DNA of 64,000 nt from Rs1 sp038900335 (GTDB taxonomy: Bacteria > Pseudomonadota > Gammaproteobacteria > Pseudomonadales > Balneatricaceae): positions 54,328 to 118,327 of the forward strand of contig JBBMRB010000013.1 of NCBI GenBank assembly GCA_038900335.1, written 5' to 3'. Of this stretch, positions 17,428 through 26,547 are shown one piece after another. Position numbers and translations under genes: made by a program. Within the stretch, counting starts at the first letter, position 1, and each line of letters opens with the position of its first letter. The notes beneath the pieces were generated by a model, which worked only from the letters and a program-made list of their open reading frames with translations, had not been told where the DNA came from and did no database searches.

Positions 17428-18396
17428 ATGAACGTATTTACAGACAATTCGCAATCTATCGGTAACACGCCACTTGTTCATCTTAAGAATTTAGCACCTA
17501 ATGCTAAAATTTATGCCAAAATTGAGTCTAGGAACCCAGCCGGTTCTATTAAATGTCGTATTGGTGCGAGCATGGTTTGGGCTGCTGAAAAAGCAGGCAC
17601 ACTAAAAACAGGTATGACATTAGTCGAGCCTACTAGTGGCAACACCGGTGTTGCATTAGCATTTGTAGCGGCATCACGTGGTTATTCTCTTATTCTTACG
17701 ATGCCATCATCGATGAGTTTAGAGCGCCGCAAATTAATGAAAATGCTCGGCGCACAAATCGTTTTAACAGAACCTGCAAAAGGTATGAAAGGTGCGATAG
17801 CAAAAGCGGAAGAAATCGTAGCACAAAACACGCAAACGCATTTGATGCTTCAGCAATTTCAAAACCCAGCAAACCCTGCTATTCACGTTGAAACAACAGG
17901 CCCTGAAATTTGGCGCGATACCGACGGCGAAATAGATATTCTAGTAGCGGGCGTTGGTACCGGCGGTACTATTTCAGGTGTTTCTGATTACATTAAAAAC
18001 CATCAAGGCAAAGCCATTACCAGTGTCGCGGTTGAGCCAAGTGCATCGCAAGTTATCAGCCAGGCAATAAAAGGTGAAGAGCTACAACCTGCGCCTCATA
18101 AAATCCAAGGTATTGGCGCTGGTTTTATTCCAGGCAATTTAAACTTAGCACTTGTTGATCAAGTAGAGGCAATTGATAATGAGCTAGCCATTGATACCGC
18201 AAAAGCCTTGATGACAAAAGAAGGGATTCTGGCAGGGATCTCATGCGGTGCAGCCGTTGCAGCCGCGCTTCGTGTTGCACAGCAAACTGAAAATAAAGAT
18301 AAGGTGATTGTCGTAATCTTACCTGATTCAGGTGAGCGTTACTTATCAACTCCACTGTGCGAGGGTATGTTCTCGGATAACGAAAGCGTCCAATAA
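17428..18396 (+). CDS. cysK: Cysteine synthase A (O-acetylserine sulfhydrylase)
   Basis: PLP enzyme of 322 residues that makes cysteine from O-acetylserine and sulfide. The PLP lysine is Lys42 in NPAGSIKCRIG. The substrate loop PTSGNTG is near residue 71, the phosphate-binding loop GVGTGGT near residue 177, and the C-terminal SGERYLST is also present. The sequence follows CysK rather than CysM, including the QQFQNPANP motif and the TTGPEIW segment. AGGA precedes the ATG. It is a single-gene unit followed by a hairpin. Confidence 0.96.
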   Translation: MNVFTDNSQSIGNTPLVHLKNLAPNAKIYAKIESRNPAGSIKCRIGASMVWAAEKAGTLKTGMTLVEPTSGNTGVALAFVAASRGYSLILTMPSSMSLERRKLMKMLGAQIVLTEPAKGMKGAIAKAEEIVAQNTQTHLMLQQFQNPANPAIHVETTGPEIWRDTDGEIDILVAGVGTGGTISGVSDYIKNHQGKAITSVAVEPSASQVISQAIKGEELQPAPHKIQGIGAGFIPGNLNLALVDQVEAIDNELAIDTAKALMTKEGILAGISCGAAVAAALRVAQQTENKDKVIVVILPDSGERYLSTPLCEGMFSDNESVQ

Positions 18397-18408
18397 CACT
18401 AAACTCAA

Positions 18409-18437
18409 GATAAGCGTTGTGCCATGCGACGCTTATC
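18409..18437 (+). terminator. Terminator-like hairpin after cysK
   Basis: Nine-base stem GATAAGCGT/ACGCTTATC with an 11-base loop, 12 bases beyond the cysK stop, followed by only a short T run. Confidence 0.6.
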
Positions 18438-18670
18438 TTTGATTAACCGTAATCAGCCACAAATAATTTATACGCTAATCCCCTCTAAAAACAGTATTGC
18501 TCAGATGCTAAATTAACCACCACTAACTTTGCTCTTTATTAAGTCATGACAATACTTGATGTTCATCACAAATTTGTTTTTAATATGGCTCGCTTAAATT
18601 TGTCTAACACTCAGAACTTACCATTACTTTAGCTAATTTTTAATCACTGTGGTATCGCTTTAGGAGCATA

Positions 18671-19600
18671 ATGAAAACTTATTTTTTACCTGTCGGGCTA
18701 TTAGTCAGTTTAATTTTCGCACTAGTATTACCCTATCCAGGCACTGTGTTAAAAGAGCTTGGCTTAATACCTTGGTGTGTGGTCATCATATTTTTTGTTA
18801 ACGGCTACCAAACTAAACTGACAGAGTTACCAAAAGATAGCAGCTTTATTTATGCGGCCTTATTAACCACCGTTTTATGTTTGATTATTTCACCTATTCT
18901 AGGCTTGATGACAGCGAGTATTTTGCAGCTATCTGTCGGCCTAACGTTAGGATTATTAGTAAAATCTGCCGTGCCTTCTACTTTGTCCACTTGTATCGTG
19001 ATGACAAACCTAGCAAATGGCCGTGGTAGCTGGGCACTGATGATGACGGTGATTATTAATATTTTGGGCGTGTTTTCTATCCCGTTAATGTTATCGCTAA
19101 CCGCTGGTGATAGCCTTGATTTCGCCATTGATTCATTGCAGCTATTAGAAAAATTAATACTGTTAGTGCTGTGCCCTTTTATATTAGGGTTTCTAGCAAA
19201 AAAGGTGTCCACCATTTCACCTCAACATGCAGTGCTAGCTTATTTACCATCCGCTTTAGTTATTATCACCGTATGGTTATCACTATCAGCTTCAGCTGAA
19301 ATTTTATACCGCATCAGCGCAACATCTTTATTTAAAATATTACTCGCAACAATGATGGTGCATTTCGGTTTAATGCTACTGGCTATTTTATTTGCAAAAT
19401 TATTGCCCCTTGATGGTGGCGCACAAATAGCCGTAGTACTCACTGCTTCACAAAAAACCTTACCAGTTGCGATTAGCGTACTAACAAGTTTTGAGCAAGA
19501 TATCGGCGATGCCATTTTATTTTGTGTGCTGTTCCACTTTATTCAGCTATTTGCTGACGCCGCTATTTTACCGAAATTACAACGTTTCTATAAGCTGTAG
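18671..19600 (+). CDS. Bile acid:sodium symporter-like transporter (SBF-like)
   Basis: 309-residue inner-membrane protein with about nine to ten hydrophobic segments, matching the SBF-like branch (YfeH type) of the BASS superfamily. The Gly/Ser/Pro-rich motif around LLVKSAVPSTLSTCIV and a second crossover-type segment (VVLTASQKTLPVAISVLT) are the family landmarks. BASS proteins import organic acids with sodium; the substrate here is unknown. AGGAG precedes the ATG. Probably monocistronic. Confidence 0.85.
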   Translation: MKTYFLPVGLLVSLIFALVLPYPGTVLKELGLIPWCVVIIFFVNGYQTKLTELPKDSSFIYAALLTTVLCLIISPILGLMTASILQLSVGLTLGLLVKSAVPSTLSTCIVMTNLANGRGSWALMMTVIINILGVFSIPLMLSLTAGDSLDFAIDSLQLLEKLILLVLCPFILGFLAKKVSTISPQHAVLAYLPSALVIITVWLSLSASAEILYRISATSLFKILLATMMVHFGLMLLAILFAKLLPLDGGAQIAVVLTASQKTLPVAISVLTSFEQDIGDAILFCVLFHFIQLFADAAILPKLQRFYKL

Positions 19601-20048
19601 CGCTAGATCTAATAATGAGAATGAGAGTTAAGCAGGGCTAATTTTTTGACTTTTCTTACTCTCGCTCTTAAGACTCTCTGTTAATGGTTAATCAATCACT
19701 GCGACCCTCGACACAATCAGCTTTTGAACAGCAACTAAGCGCTAAGCTGAATCCATTTTCTAGCCAAGCCACCAGCGAAAATACTACGAATCCAAGTATA
19801 GATAGCAATGGCACATTTCCTGCTTTATTAATGATCAAGAACATCAGATAGATGCTACTCAGCTTTAGCCAATTAAAAGCGCGCTTCTTTGATGCAAAAG
19901 AGCTAACAAGAGCGCTATATCAGTGCAAAAACACAAATGCACCGTGAGTTAAGTGTTTAGCCCTACACTTTGTCGTAACAATAATGAGACCTTTGCACCA
20001 TTAGCGCACCTGCTAATGAGTACAAAGGCGTCATCGTAAAGAATCATT
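19601..20048. other. Region upstream of the sensor kinase
   Basis: About 450 bases. A 55-codon open frame at 19684-19851 has an ATG but no ribosome binding site and no recognisable product, so it is not called as a gene. The distal part carries the leader hairpin at 19990-20028. Confidence 0.5.
19990..20028 (+). promoter_or_regulatory. Two-tier inverted repeat before the sensor kinase
   Basis: Outer arms CCTTTG/CAAAGG (19990-19995 and 20023-20028) enclose inner arms CATTAGC/GCTAATG (19999-20005 and 20012-20018) with a 6-base loop. It ends 20 bases before the kinase start codon. It could be an operator or a leader RNA structure near the ribosome binding site. Confidence 0.55.
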
Positions 20049-23000
20049 ATGCAGCCATCACAGCAGATTGTTAAAACACGTCGCATCTACAACCAATGGG
20101 TTGGTGATCAGACGTTAGAAGATTACGCTTTGCGATTTACAGCCCATAAAGGGCGCTACATGAGCATCGAAAGGGTTGCTAAAACAGCCATCGGCGCCAC
20201 TGCTTTTCTAGCACTAGAGGGAATCGCTGCGGCGGTGACACTCAATTACGGCTTTACCAACACCATTGTAGCGATGCTGGTTGTTGCAGTACTGTTTTTT
20301 ATTATCAGCTGCCCTATTTCTTATTACAGTGCCAAGCACGGTTTAGACATTGATTTATTAACGCGAGGCGCCGGTTTTGGTTATCTAGGTTCCACTATCA
20401 CCTCGCTCATTTATGCCTCTTTTACCTTTATTTTTTTCGCGATAGAGGCGGCTATTCTTGCCTCCGCTCTACACACCTTACTTGATATACCATTACAAAT
20501 TGGTTATTTACTCTGCGCTGTTGCTGTCATCCCTCTGGTTACTCATGGCATTAAGGCGATCAGCCGCTTTCAGCTAGCAACCCAAAATTTGTGGATACTA
20601 TTACAGTGCATAGCTTTAGTCAGCGTTATTTATTTTGAATATCAACAGCTTGATGATTGGAGCCAGTATGAGCCCAAAGCCAAACAAAGTGGAGGTTCAG
20701 GCTGGTTTGTCAATTTTGATATTATGCTGTTTGGCGCGGCGGCCTCAGTATTTTTCGCGTTAGTTGCGCAAATAGGAGAGCAGGTAGATTATCTGCGGTT
20801 TTTGCCTGAAAAAACAGAGCATAATAAAAAGCGTTGGTGGTTTTGGTTATTACTTGCAGGCCCAGGTTGGATAATCATAGGCGTGGTAAAAATGCTGCTC
20901 GGCTCATTTCTCGCCTACTTAGCGATAACAGGCGGCGCCAGCTTTGAAGTCGCTAGCGACCCGAGCCAAATGTATTACAATGTCTATTTGTACTTAACCA
21001 ACACCCCCTCAATTGCCCTGTTTCTAGCGATGCTGATGGTGATTATTTGTCAGCTGAAAATCAATGTTACCAATGCGTATGCAGGCTCCATTGCCTGGTC
21101 TAACTTCTTCTCACGATTAACTCACAACCACCCTGGTAGGGTTGTTTGGTTAGTTTTCAATGTGATTATTGCCCTACTTTTAATGCAGCTAGGTATTTAT
21201 CAGGTTTTGGAGTCAATTTTAAGTGTTTTTGCCATTGTTGCTGTTAGTTGGCTAGGTTCTTTATGTGCCGATTTGCTAATCAATAAATCACTGGGATTAA
21301 GCCCAAAAATTGTCGAGTTTAAACGCGCTCACTTATATGATATTAACCCTGTCGGATGTGGCTCAATGCTACTATCCTCCTGTATTGGCTTGCTATGCCA
21401 TCTTGGTTTTATAGGTGAGACATTACAAAATCTGGGCCACTTTATCAGTTTACTGTGCTGTTTTATCTTTGTGCCATTGATTGCTTGGTTAACTAAGGGA
21501 CGCTACTACCTTGCCAGGCAATCTCCTGAATTAATTGAGCTTTTCGCCAAACAAAGCGTAGCAGATCACAGGCAACATCATCACAGTATCGCCACGTTAG
21601 AGTGCAGTATTTGTGAACACCACTTTGAGAGAGACGATTTAAGTTATTGCCCTGCTTACGGCCAACCTATTTGCTCGCTGTGTTGCACCTTAGAAGTAAG
21701 ATGTGGTGATAGTTGTAAACCGCACGGTCGATTATCGCAACAAATTAGTGATTTCTTTGCCCATTTCATATCCGCTAAATACTCCAAAGCTATTACCAGT
21801 CAGCTCAGTCGTTTCCTGGCTTTAGTGACTGTCGTAAATATTATCAACGCGGTACTACTAGCGATTATTTATCGACATATGCAACCCTTATCTTTGATTG
21901 AAAATCAGTTGATAACCCAAACTCTCATTATTGTTTTTGTCTGTTTATTAATTATTTCGGGCGTTTTATGTTGGGTGTTATTACTAGCGCATGACAGCAG
22001 GCGATCAGCTCAGCAAGAATCACATAGCCAGACCAAAAAATTGACCCTTGAAATCCAAGCACATCAAAAAACAGATAAAGCGTTACAACAAGCTAAAGAG
22101 TTAGCTGAGCGCGCGAATGCCGCGAAAAGTCGCTATCTCACAGGCATAAGCCATGAATTGCGCACCCCGTTGCAATCAATTCTAGGCTATGCGCAGCTAT
22201 TATTAGAGGAAGAGAATCAACCTAAAAACCGGCAAAAAGGTTTAACTATTATTCATCGAAACGGCCAATATTTAACCGATTTAATTGAAGGGTTACTTGA
22301 TGTTTCTAAAATTGAAGCGGGTCGCTTAGACCTCTATCGCAGCCAAGTTAAATTACCTGAGTTACTCGCTCAAATTGCTGATATGTTTGAAATGCAAGCA
22401 CTGAGCAAGGGCCTTAGTTTTTATTATCAAGTGTTATCACCCTTACCAGAGCTGGTTATTTGCGATGAGAAACGCTTGCGTCAGATCTTGAATAACCTAT
22501 TGTCCAATGCACTAAAATATACTCAACAAGGCAGCGTTCATTTCAGTGTTAGTTACCGCAACCAAGTGGCGGAGTTTACAGTAAAAGATAGCGGTATCGG
22601 TATTGATAACGAGGCGCTAGAACGCATTTTCAATCCTTTTGAAAGAGTCAGAGACAGCCAAAGTGCTAATTTACCAGGCACCGGTTTGGGCCTTACCATT
22701 GTGAAACTGCTGACTGAAATTATGGGAGGTGATGTGCGTGTAACCAGTACATTAAACCAGGGCAGCTGTTTCAAAATAAGTTTAATGCTGCCCTGGCTTC
22801 ATCAACAAGCAACTGATCTATCAATAGCAAACAAGACAACAAAACCTTTGTCAAATGAGCGAGAAAACAGCAAAATTGCCGGTTATGAAGGCTATCAGCG
22901 CAGCATCTTATTAGTTGATGATGACCCAGTGGTCAGAGGTCTATTTGCTGATTTATTAACCCCCTTAGGCTTTAAAGTTCTAGAGGCAGCTAACGGTGAA

Positions 23001-23555
23001 AAATGTTTAGAACTGCTCAACGACATTAGCGTAGACTTCATCTTGCTCGATATTAACATGCCAGGTATTAATGGTTTAGATGTTGCTAAAACACTGCGAC
23101 AGCGCCAAGTAAAATCAACTATCGTGATGCTTTCAGCAGATATACAAGAACAGCAAAGTTTGATTCATCAAGAGAATAGCTACGATGAATACTTGATTAA
23201 ACCTGTCGCTAACCAAACGGTTTTAGACATAATCGCCAAGCGCTTAAAATTAAAGTGGATATACCAAAAAACACAGCCGTCAATACTATTAGCCGATGCA
23301 CCAACCTCTATTACTGATAGCTCTATCGCGCATCAGCAACTGATACCAACGTCTATCGCCCACCACCCTTTAATACTTGAGCTAAAAAACTGTGCACAAA
23401 TGGGCTACCACAAAGGAGCCACTCAGGCTCTATCGGAAATCACCCGCCAAAATATTCTAGCCATCGATGTTTTAGCAAAATTAACCCTGCTGTGTCAGCA
23501 CTTTCAATTTGAAAAACTTATCACGCTGTTAGAGAGAAACACAAATGAGCACTGA
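20049..23555 (+). CDS. Hybrid sensor kinase with NCS1 permease-like input domain
   Basis: 1168 residues. Residues about 45-490 are a multi-helix membrane domain resembling NCS1 nucleobase/hydantoin:cation symporters. A cytosolic Cys-rich segment follows (Cys519, 522, 534, 542, 545, 546, 552, 556), then two more membrane helices (about 588-610 and 622-648). After a coiled coil come HisKA (SHELRTP, phospho-acceptor His702), HATPase_c (N-box NNLLSNALKY, DSGIGI, GTGLGL) and a receiver domain with Asp1001 and Lys1051. The last about 90 residues are helical and are not a canonical Hpt. Transporter-fused kinases (compare CbrA with its SLC5 domain) are known. The position before the response regulator and urtA suggests it senses urea or a related compound; that is inference. 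The stop overlaps the regulator start. Confidence 0.92.
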   Translation: MQPSQQIVKTRRIYNQWVGDQTLEDYALRFTAHKGRYMSIERVAKTAIGATAFLALEGIAAAVTLNYGFTNTIVAMLVVAVLFFIISCPISYYSAKHGLDIDLLTRGAGFGYLGSTITSLIYASFTFIFFAIEAAILASALHTLLDIPLQIGYLLCAVAVIPLVTHGIKAISRFQLATQNLWILLQCIALVSVIYFEYQQLDDWSQYEPKAKQSGGSGWFVNFDIMLFGAAASVFFALVAQIGEQVDYLRFLPEKTEHNKKRWWFWLLLAGPGWIIIGVVKMLLGSFLAYLAITGGASFEVASDPSQMYYNVYLYLTNTPSIALFLAMLMVIICQLKINVTNAYAGSIAWSNFFSRLTHNHPGRVVWLVFNVIIALLLMQLGIYQVLESILSVFAIVAVSWLGSLCADLLINKSLGLSPKIVEFKRAHLYDINPVGCGSMLLSSCIGLLCHLGFIGETLQNLGHFISLLCCFIFVPLIAWLTKGRYYLARQSPELIELFAKQSVADHRQHHHSIATLECSICEHHFERDDLSYCPAYGQPICSLCCTLEVRCGDSCKPHGRLSQQISDFFAHFISAKYSKAITSQLSRFLALVTVVNIINAVLLAIIYRHMQPLSLIENQLITQTLIIVFVCLLIISGVLCWVLLLAHDSRRSAQQESHSQTKKLTLEIQAHQKTDKALQQAKELAERANAAKSRYLTGISHELRTPLQSILGYAQLLLEEENQPKNRQKGLTIIHRNGQYLTDLIEGLLDVSKIEAGRLDLYRSQVKLPELLAQIADMFEMQALSKGLSFYYQVLSPLPELVICDEKRLRQILNNLLSNALKYTQQGSVHFSVSYRNQVAEFTVKDSGIGIDNEALERIFNPFERVRDSQSANLPGTGLGLTIVKLLTEIMGGDVRVTSTLNQGSCFKISLMLPWLHQQATDLSIANKTTKPLSNERENSKIAGYEGYQRSILLVDDDPVVRGLFADLLTPLGFKVLEAANGEKCLELLNDISVDFILLDINMPGINGLDVAKTLRQRQVKSTIVMLSADIQEQQSLIHQENSYDEYLIKPVANQTVLDIIAKRLKLKWIYQKTQPSILLADAPTSITDSSIAHQQLIPTSIAHHPLILELKNCAQMGYHKGATQALSEITRQNILAIDVLAKLTLLCQHFQFEKLITLLERNTNEH

Positions 23556-24474
23556 TGTAATACCCCCTGCAAACCAAAGACGAGATATCGTCCTCGTTGT
23601 CGATGATAGTGTTGATGCACTAGGTTTAATTAACGATGTGTTAGAAAAAGAGCAGATGGATGTGTTAGTGGCATTAGATGGTAAAGCAGCACTGACTATT
23701 GCCCAGAGAATTAAACCCGATATTATTTTATTGGATGCCTTAATGCCTAACATGGATGGATTTACTACCTGTCAAATGCTCAAAGCAGACCCGCAATTAG
23801 CAATGATACCCGTAATTTTTATGACGGGCCTAACAGATAGTGATGATATTGTTCGTGGTTTAGATGCAGGCGGAGTCGACTATTTGACCAAGCCTATTAA
23901 AGCGAATGAGCTGATCGCGCGCATGAAAGTACATTTAAGCAATGCTAAATTAACCAACAGCGCACAGTCAGCCCTTGATAGTACAGGCCAGCATTTATTA
24001 ACAGTATCAGTTGATGGAAACTTGCTATGGGCAACTCCGCAAACCTACACCTTGCTCAACAAAGCTGATGCTAATGAGCAGTGGCAAAAGCAACACTTGG
24101 CCACACAATTACAACATTGGTTTAGTCATCAGCCGCAACTTAAAGATCAAATTTCACTAAAAGCTATTAACTATCCACTGGCTTTAACATTAGTCCAATA
24201 CCAAATTAGTGGCGATATATTACTGCGCTTAGTTGATGGCCAACGCCCTAATGATGAAACAATATTAGCGCAGCATCTTAATTTAACGTTACGCGAATCT
24301 CAGGTACTGCATTGGATAGCACAAGGTAAAACCAACCGAGAAATTGCACAAATTCTCGACATGAGCCCACGCACTGTCAACAAACATCTTGAGCAAATTT
24401 TCCCAAAACTGGCTGTCGATAACAGAACAGCAGCAGCTACTATCGCTTTAAAAATATTAATTAATACGCAATAA
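23545..24474 (+). CDS. Response regulator, LuxR-type DNA-binding
   Basis: 309 residues. The N-terminal receiver domain has the acidic pair Asp20-Asp21, phospho-acceptor Asp64 and Lys116. A linker of about 110 residues follows, then a LuxR/NarL-type helix-turn-helix (residues about 245-305, LTLRESQVLHWIAQGKTNREIA, the stretch containing NREIAQILDMS and VNKHLEQIF). The start codon lies within the last codons of the kinase gene (11-base overlap), so translation is coupled and this is its cognate regulator. The likely target is the adjacent urt operon, by position only. The middle linker is longer than in simple NarL proteins and may be an extra domain. Confidence 0.92.
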   Translation: MSTDVIPPANQRRDIVLVVDDSVDALGLINDVLEKEQMDVLVALDGKAALTIAQRIKPDIILLDALMPNMDGFTTCQMLKADPQLAMIPVIFMTGLTDSDDIVRGLDAGGVDYLTKPIKANELIARMKVHLSNAKLTNSAQSALDSTGQHLLTVSVDGNLLWATPQTYTLLNKADANEQWQKQHLATQLQHWFSHQPQLKDQISLKAINYPLALTLVQYQISGDILLRLVDGQRPNDETILAQHLNLTLRESQVLHWIAQGKTNREIAQILDMSPRTVNKHLEQIFPKLAVDNRTAAATIALKILINTQ

Positions 24475-24704
24475 TTGCAAAAAATAAAAGGGAAAATAAA
24501 CTTCTACATCTATTTAAATATTTGAATTATATCAATATATTTACAAACAACGAATTGATTTTCAACATTTACTAAGCGGCTACAATAGCGACTGTCTATA
24601 ATTATTATAGTTTTTTCCTAAACACTATTGCGAATCATTATTATTAAGTATATTATTACTTTGCTCGCAAGGTAACTAGATTCTCATTATTTAGTTAGCT
24701 CTTT

Positions 24705-24732
24705 TTCTAATTACATTTACATGTAACTAGAA
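24705..24732 (+). promoter_or_regulatory. Stem-loop preceding the terminator
   Basis: Arms TTCTAATTACA and TGTAACTAGAA with one mismatch and a 6-base loop, 25 bases before the terminator. Together they resemble the structured 3' end of a small RNA or a long 3' untranslated region of the regulator mRNA. Confidence 0.45.
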
Positions 24733-24757
24733 AATACACGGTTCTTGTCATTTTTAA

Positions 24758-24787
24758 GCAGCTCATATTATGAGCTGCCTCTTTTTT
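24758..24787 (+). terminator. Strong Rho-independent terminator
   Basis: Perfect 9-base stem GCAGCTCAT/ATGAGCTGC with loop ATT, then CTCTTTTTT. It lies about 285 bases after the response regulator stop, separating the regulatory genes from urtABCDE. Confidence 0.9.
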
Positions 24788-25059
24788 CTAGCAGCGCTTA
24801 TTTTACGCAGCACGCCTGTCGTTTAACCCCCTCTAGCTCATCGCTATTGTGCATTTTATTCACTCGCTATTGACAGTAAATAGTAAACTCTCTTTTTTAT
24901 CGTGCCAATATCTAGCCCACCATATGGTTTATCGGCGCAGATAACTTCTTTAGTTGCTTACTCACTCACATCTAATTATCGTTTTGCCAGCAACAAACAA
25001 TCTATACCTGTTTTTCAATAACTTAGATCACTCAACAGACAGCTACTTAGATAGCTAAA

Positions 25060-25093
25060 CCACTGGTATACGTCAAATGACGTATACCAGTGG
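25060..25093. promoter_or_regulatory. Perfect 16-bp inverted repeat upstream of urtA
   Basis: CCACTGGTATACGTCA and its exact reverse complement separated by AA. It is 129 bases before the urtA start codon and has no T run after it, which favours a protein-binding site or mRNA leader hairpin over a simple terminator. Confidence 0.7.
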
Positions 25094-25222
25094 GGCATTC
25101 ACCTCATACTAAAACCCAGCGCTTTTTTTTAGAATCTCATGGTACTTAATAGGTAAACAAACTCTCCCTAAAAATATTTATAAGACTTTAACAAGTACTT
25201 ATTAGTGATAAAGGAATGTGCC

Positions 25223-26500
25223 ATGAAGATCAAACGTATAGTCCCAACCCTTGCTTTAGCGATTAGTTGCGCCATAAGCGCAAGTGCAAGCGCTGCTGAT
25301 ACGATAAAGGTAGGTGTTTTACATTCTTTGTCAGGCACTATGGCAATTAGTGAAACAACCTTAAAAGATACCGTGTTAATGATGGTTGAAGAGCAAAATA
25401 AGAAAGGTGGTTTACTAGGTAAGCAATTAGAAGCCGTTGTTGTTGACCCTGCTTCAAACTGGCCTTTGTTTGCTGAGAAAGCACGTGAGCTACTGACTCA
25501 AGAAAAAGTAGACGTCATCTTTGGTAGCTGGACTTCTGTTTCACGTAAATCAGTGCTACCGGTGATTGAAGAGCTTAATGGCTTAATGTTCTACCCTGTT
25601 CAATACGAGGGAGAAGAGTCATCTAAAAACATTTTCTATACTGGCGCTGCACCTAACCAACAAGCGATTCCAGCCGTTGATTATCTTATGGATGAGTTAG
25701 AAGTTAAACGCTGGGTGTTAGCTGGTACTGATTATGTCTATCCGCGTACCACTAATAAAGTGTTAGTTTCTTACCTTAAATCCAAAGGTGTCGATGAAAA
25801 AGACATCATGATTAACTACACCCCTTTTGGCCACTCTGATTGGCAGTCTATCGTCTCTGATGTCAAAAAATTTGGTAGTGAAGGTAAAAAAACGGCTGTT
25901 GTTTCAACTATCAACGGAGATGCTAACGTACCTTTTTATAAAGAGTTAGCTAACCAAGGTGTGTCATCTGAAGATATTCCTGTCGTTGCTTTCTCTGTTG
26001 GTGAAGAAGAGCTCGCTGGTATAGATACTAAACCGCTAGTAGGTCACCTTGCTGCCTGGAACTATTTCCAAAGCGTTGAAAGCGCTGAAAACACTGCATT
26101 TATCAACAAATGGAAAACATTTATTGGTAACGATAAACGCGTAACAAATGACCCAATGGAAGCAACTTATATCGGCTTTAACATGTGGGCTCAAGCAGTC
26201 ACTAGTGCTGGTACCACTGATGTTGATGCTGTTGAACAGGCGATGCTGGGGCAGACAACTGCCAACTTAACCGGCGGTGTTGCCGTTATGAATAATAACC
26301 ATCATTTAAGTAAGCCAGTTCTGATTGGTGAAATTCAAGATGACGGTCAATTTGAAGTAGTGTGGTCAACAGACTCAGTCGTCGCTGGTGATGCTTGGTC
26401 AGATTTTCTACCGGGCTCTAAAGATTTGATTTCTGATTGGAGCAGCCCATTAAAATGCGGCAATTACAATACAGTGTCTAAGGTCTGTACTGGCCAGTAA
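25223..26500 (+). CDS. urtA: Urea ABC transporter substrate-binding protein
   Basis: Periplasmic solute-binding protein of the Leu/amide-binding (type 1 periplasmic) family, UrtA subfamily. A signal peptide ends about residue 25 (SASA-AD), then the mature sequence begins IKVGVLHSLSGTMAISE with UrtA hallmarks VFGSWTS, FYPVQYEGEESS and NYF near the middle. I chose ATG at 25223, which has AAGGA eight bases upstream; a GTG at 25205 in the same frame overlaps that ribosome binding site. It is the first gene of urtABCDE and is separated from urtB by a hairpin that probably keeps the binding protein in excess. Confidence 0.97.
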   Translation: MKIKRIVPTLALAISCAISASASAADTIKVGVLHSLSGTMAISETTLKDTVLMMVEEQNKKGGLLGKQLEAVVVDPASNWPLFAEKARELLTQEKVDVIFGSWTSVSRKSVLPVIEELNGLMFYPVQYEGEESSKNIFYTGAAPNQQAIPAVDYLMDELEVKRWVLAGTDYVYPRTTNKVLVSYLKSKGVDEKDIMINYTPFGHSDWQSIVSDVKKFGSEGKKTAVVSTINGDANVPFYKELANQGVSSEDIPVVAFSVGEEELAGIDTKPLVGHLAAWNYFQSVESAENTAFINKWKTFIGNDKRVTNDPMEATYIGFNMWAQAVTSAGTTDVDAVEQAMLGQTTANLTGGVAVMNNNHHLSKPVLIGEIQDDGQFEVVWSTDSVVAGDAWSDFLPGSKDLISDWSSPLKCGNYNTVSKVCTGQ

Positions 26501-26522
26501 AGTACAAATTTCTGTTTTATCT

Positions 26523-26547
26523 AGGCGATAACTAACCATTATCGCCT
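26523..26547 (+). promoter_or_regulatory. Hairpin between urtA and urtB
   Basis: Nine-base perfect stem AGGCGATAA/TTATCGCCT with a 7-base loop, 22 bases after the urtA stop. It has only a short T run, suggesting partial termination or mRNA 3' protection, typical for spacers after binding-protein genes. Confidence 0.65.

Larger units (their letters stand above)
24475..25222. other. Long leader region before urtA
   Basis: About 750 bases without a supported gene. Contents: a mismatched stem-loop at 24705-24732, a strong terminator at 24758-24787, a long perfect inverted repeat at 25060-25093, and the urtA ribosome binding site (AAGGA). I could not find a convincing sigma-54 promoter or NtrC site by eye. 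Confidence 0.6.

Noticed and set aside
19684..19851. 55-codon frame upstream of the sensor kinase
   Set aside because: No ribosome binding site, no recognisable product. Chance or decayed sequence is as likely.
24475..25222. Sigma-54 promoter or NtrC sites for urtA
   Set aside because: No convincing GG-N10-GC core with consensus flanks was seen by eye.
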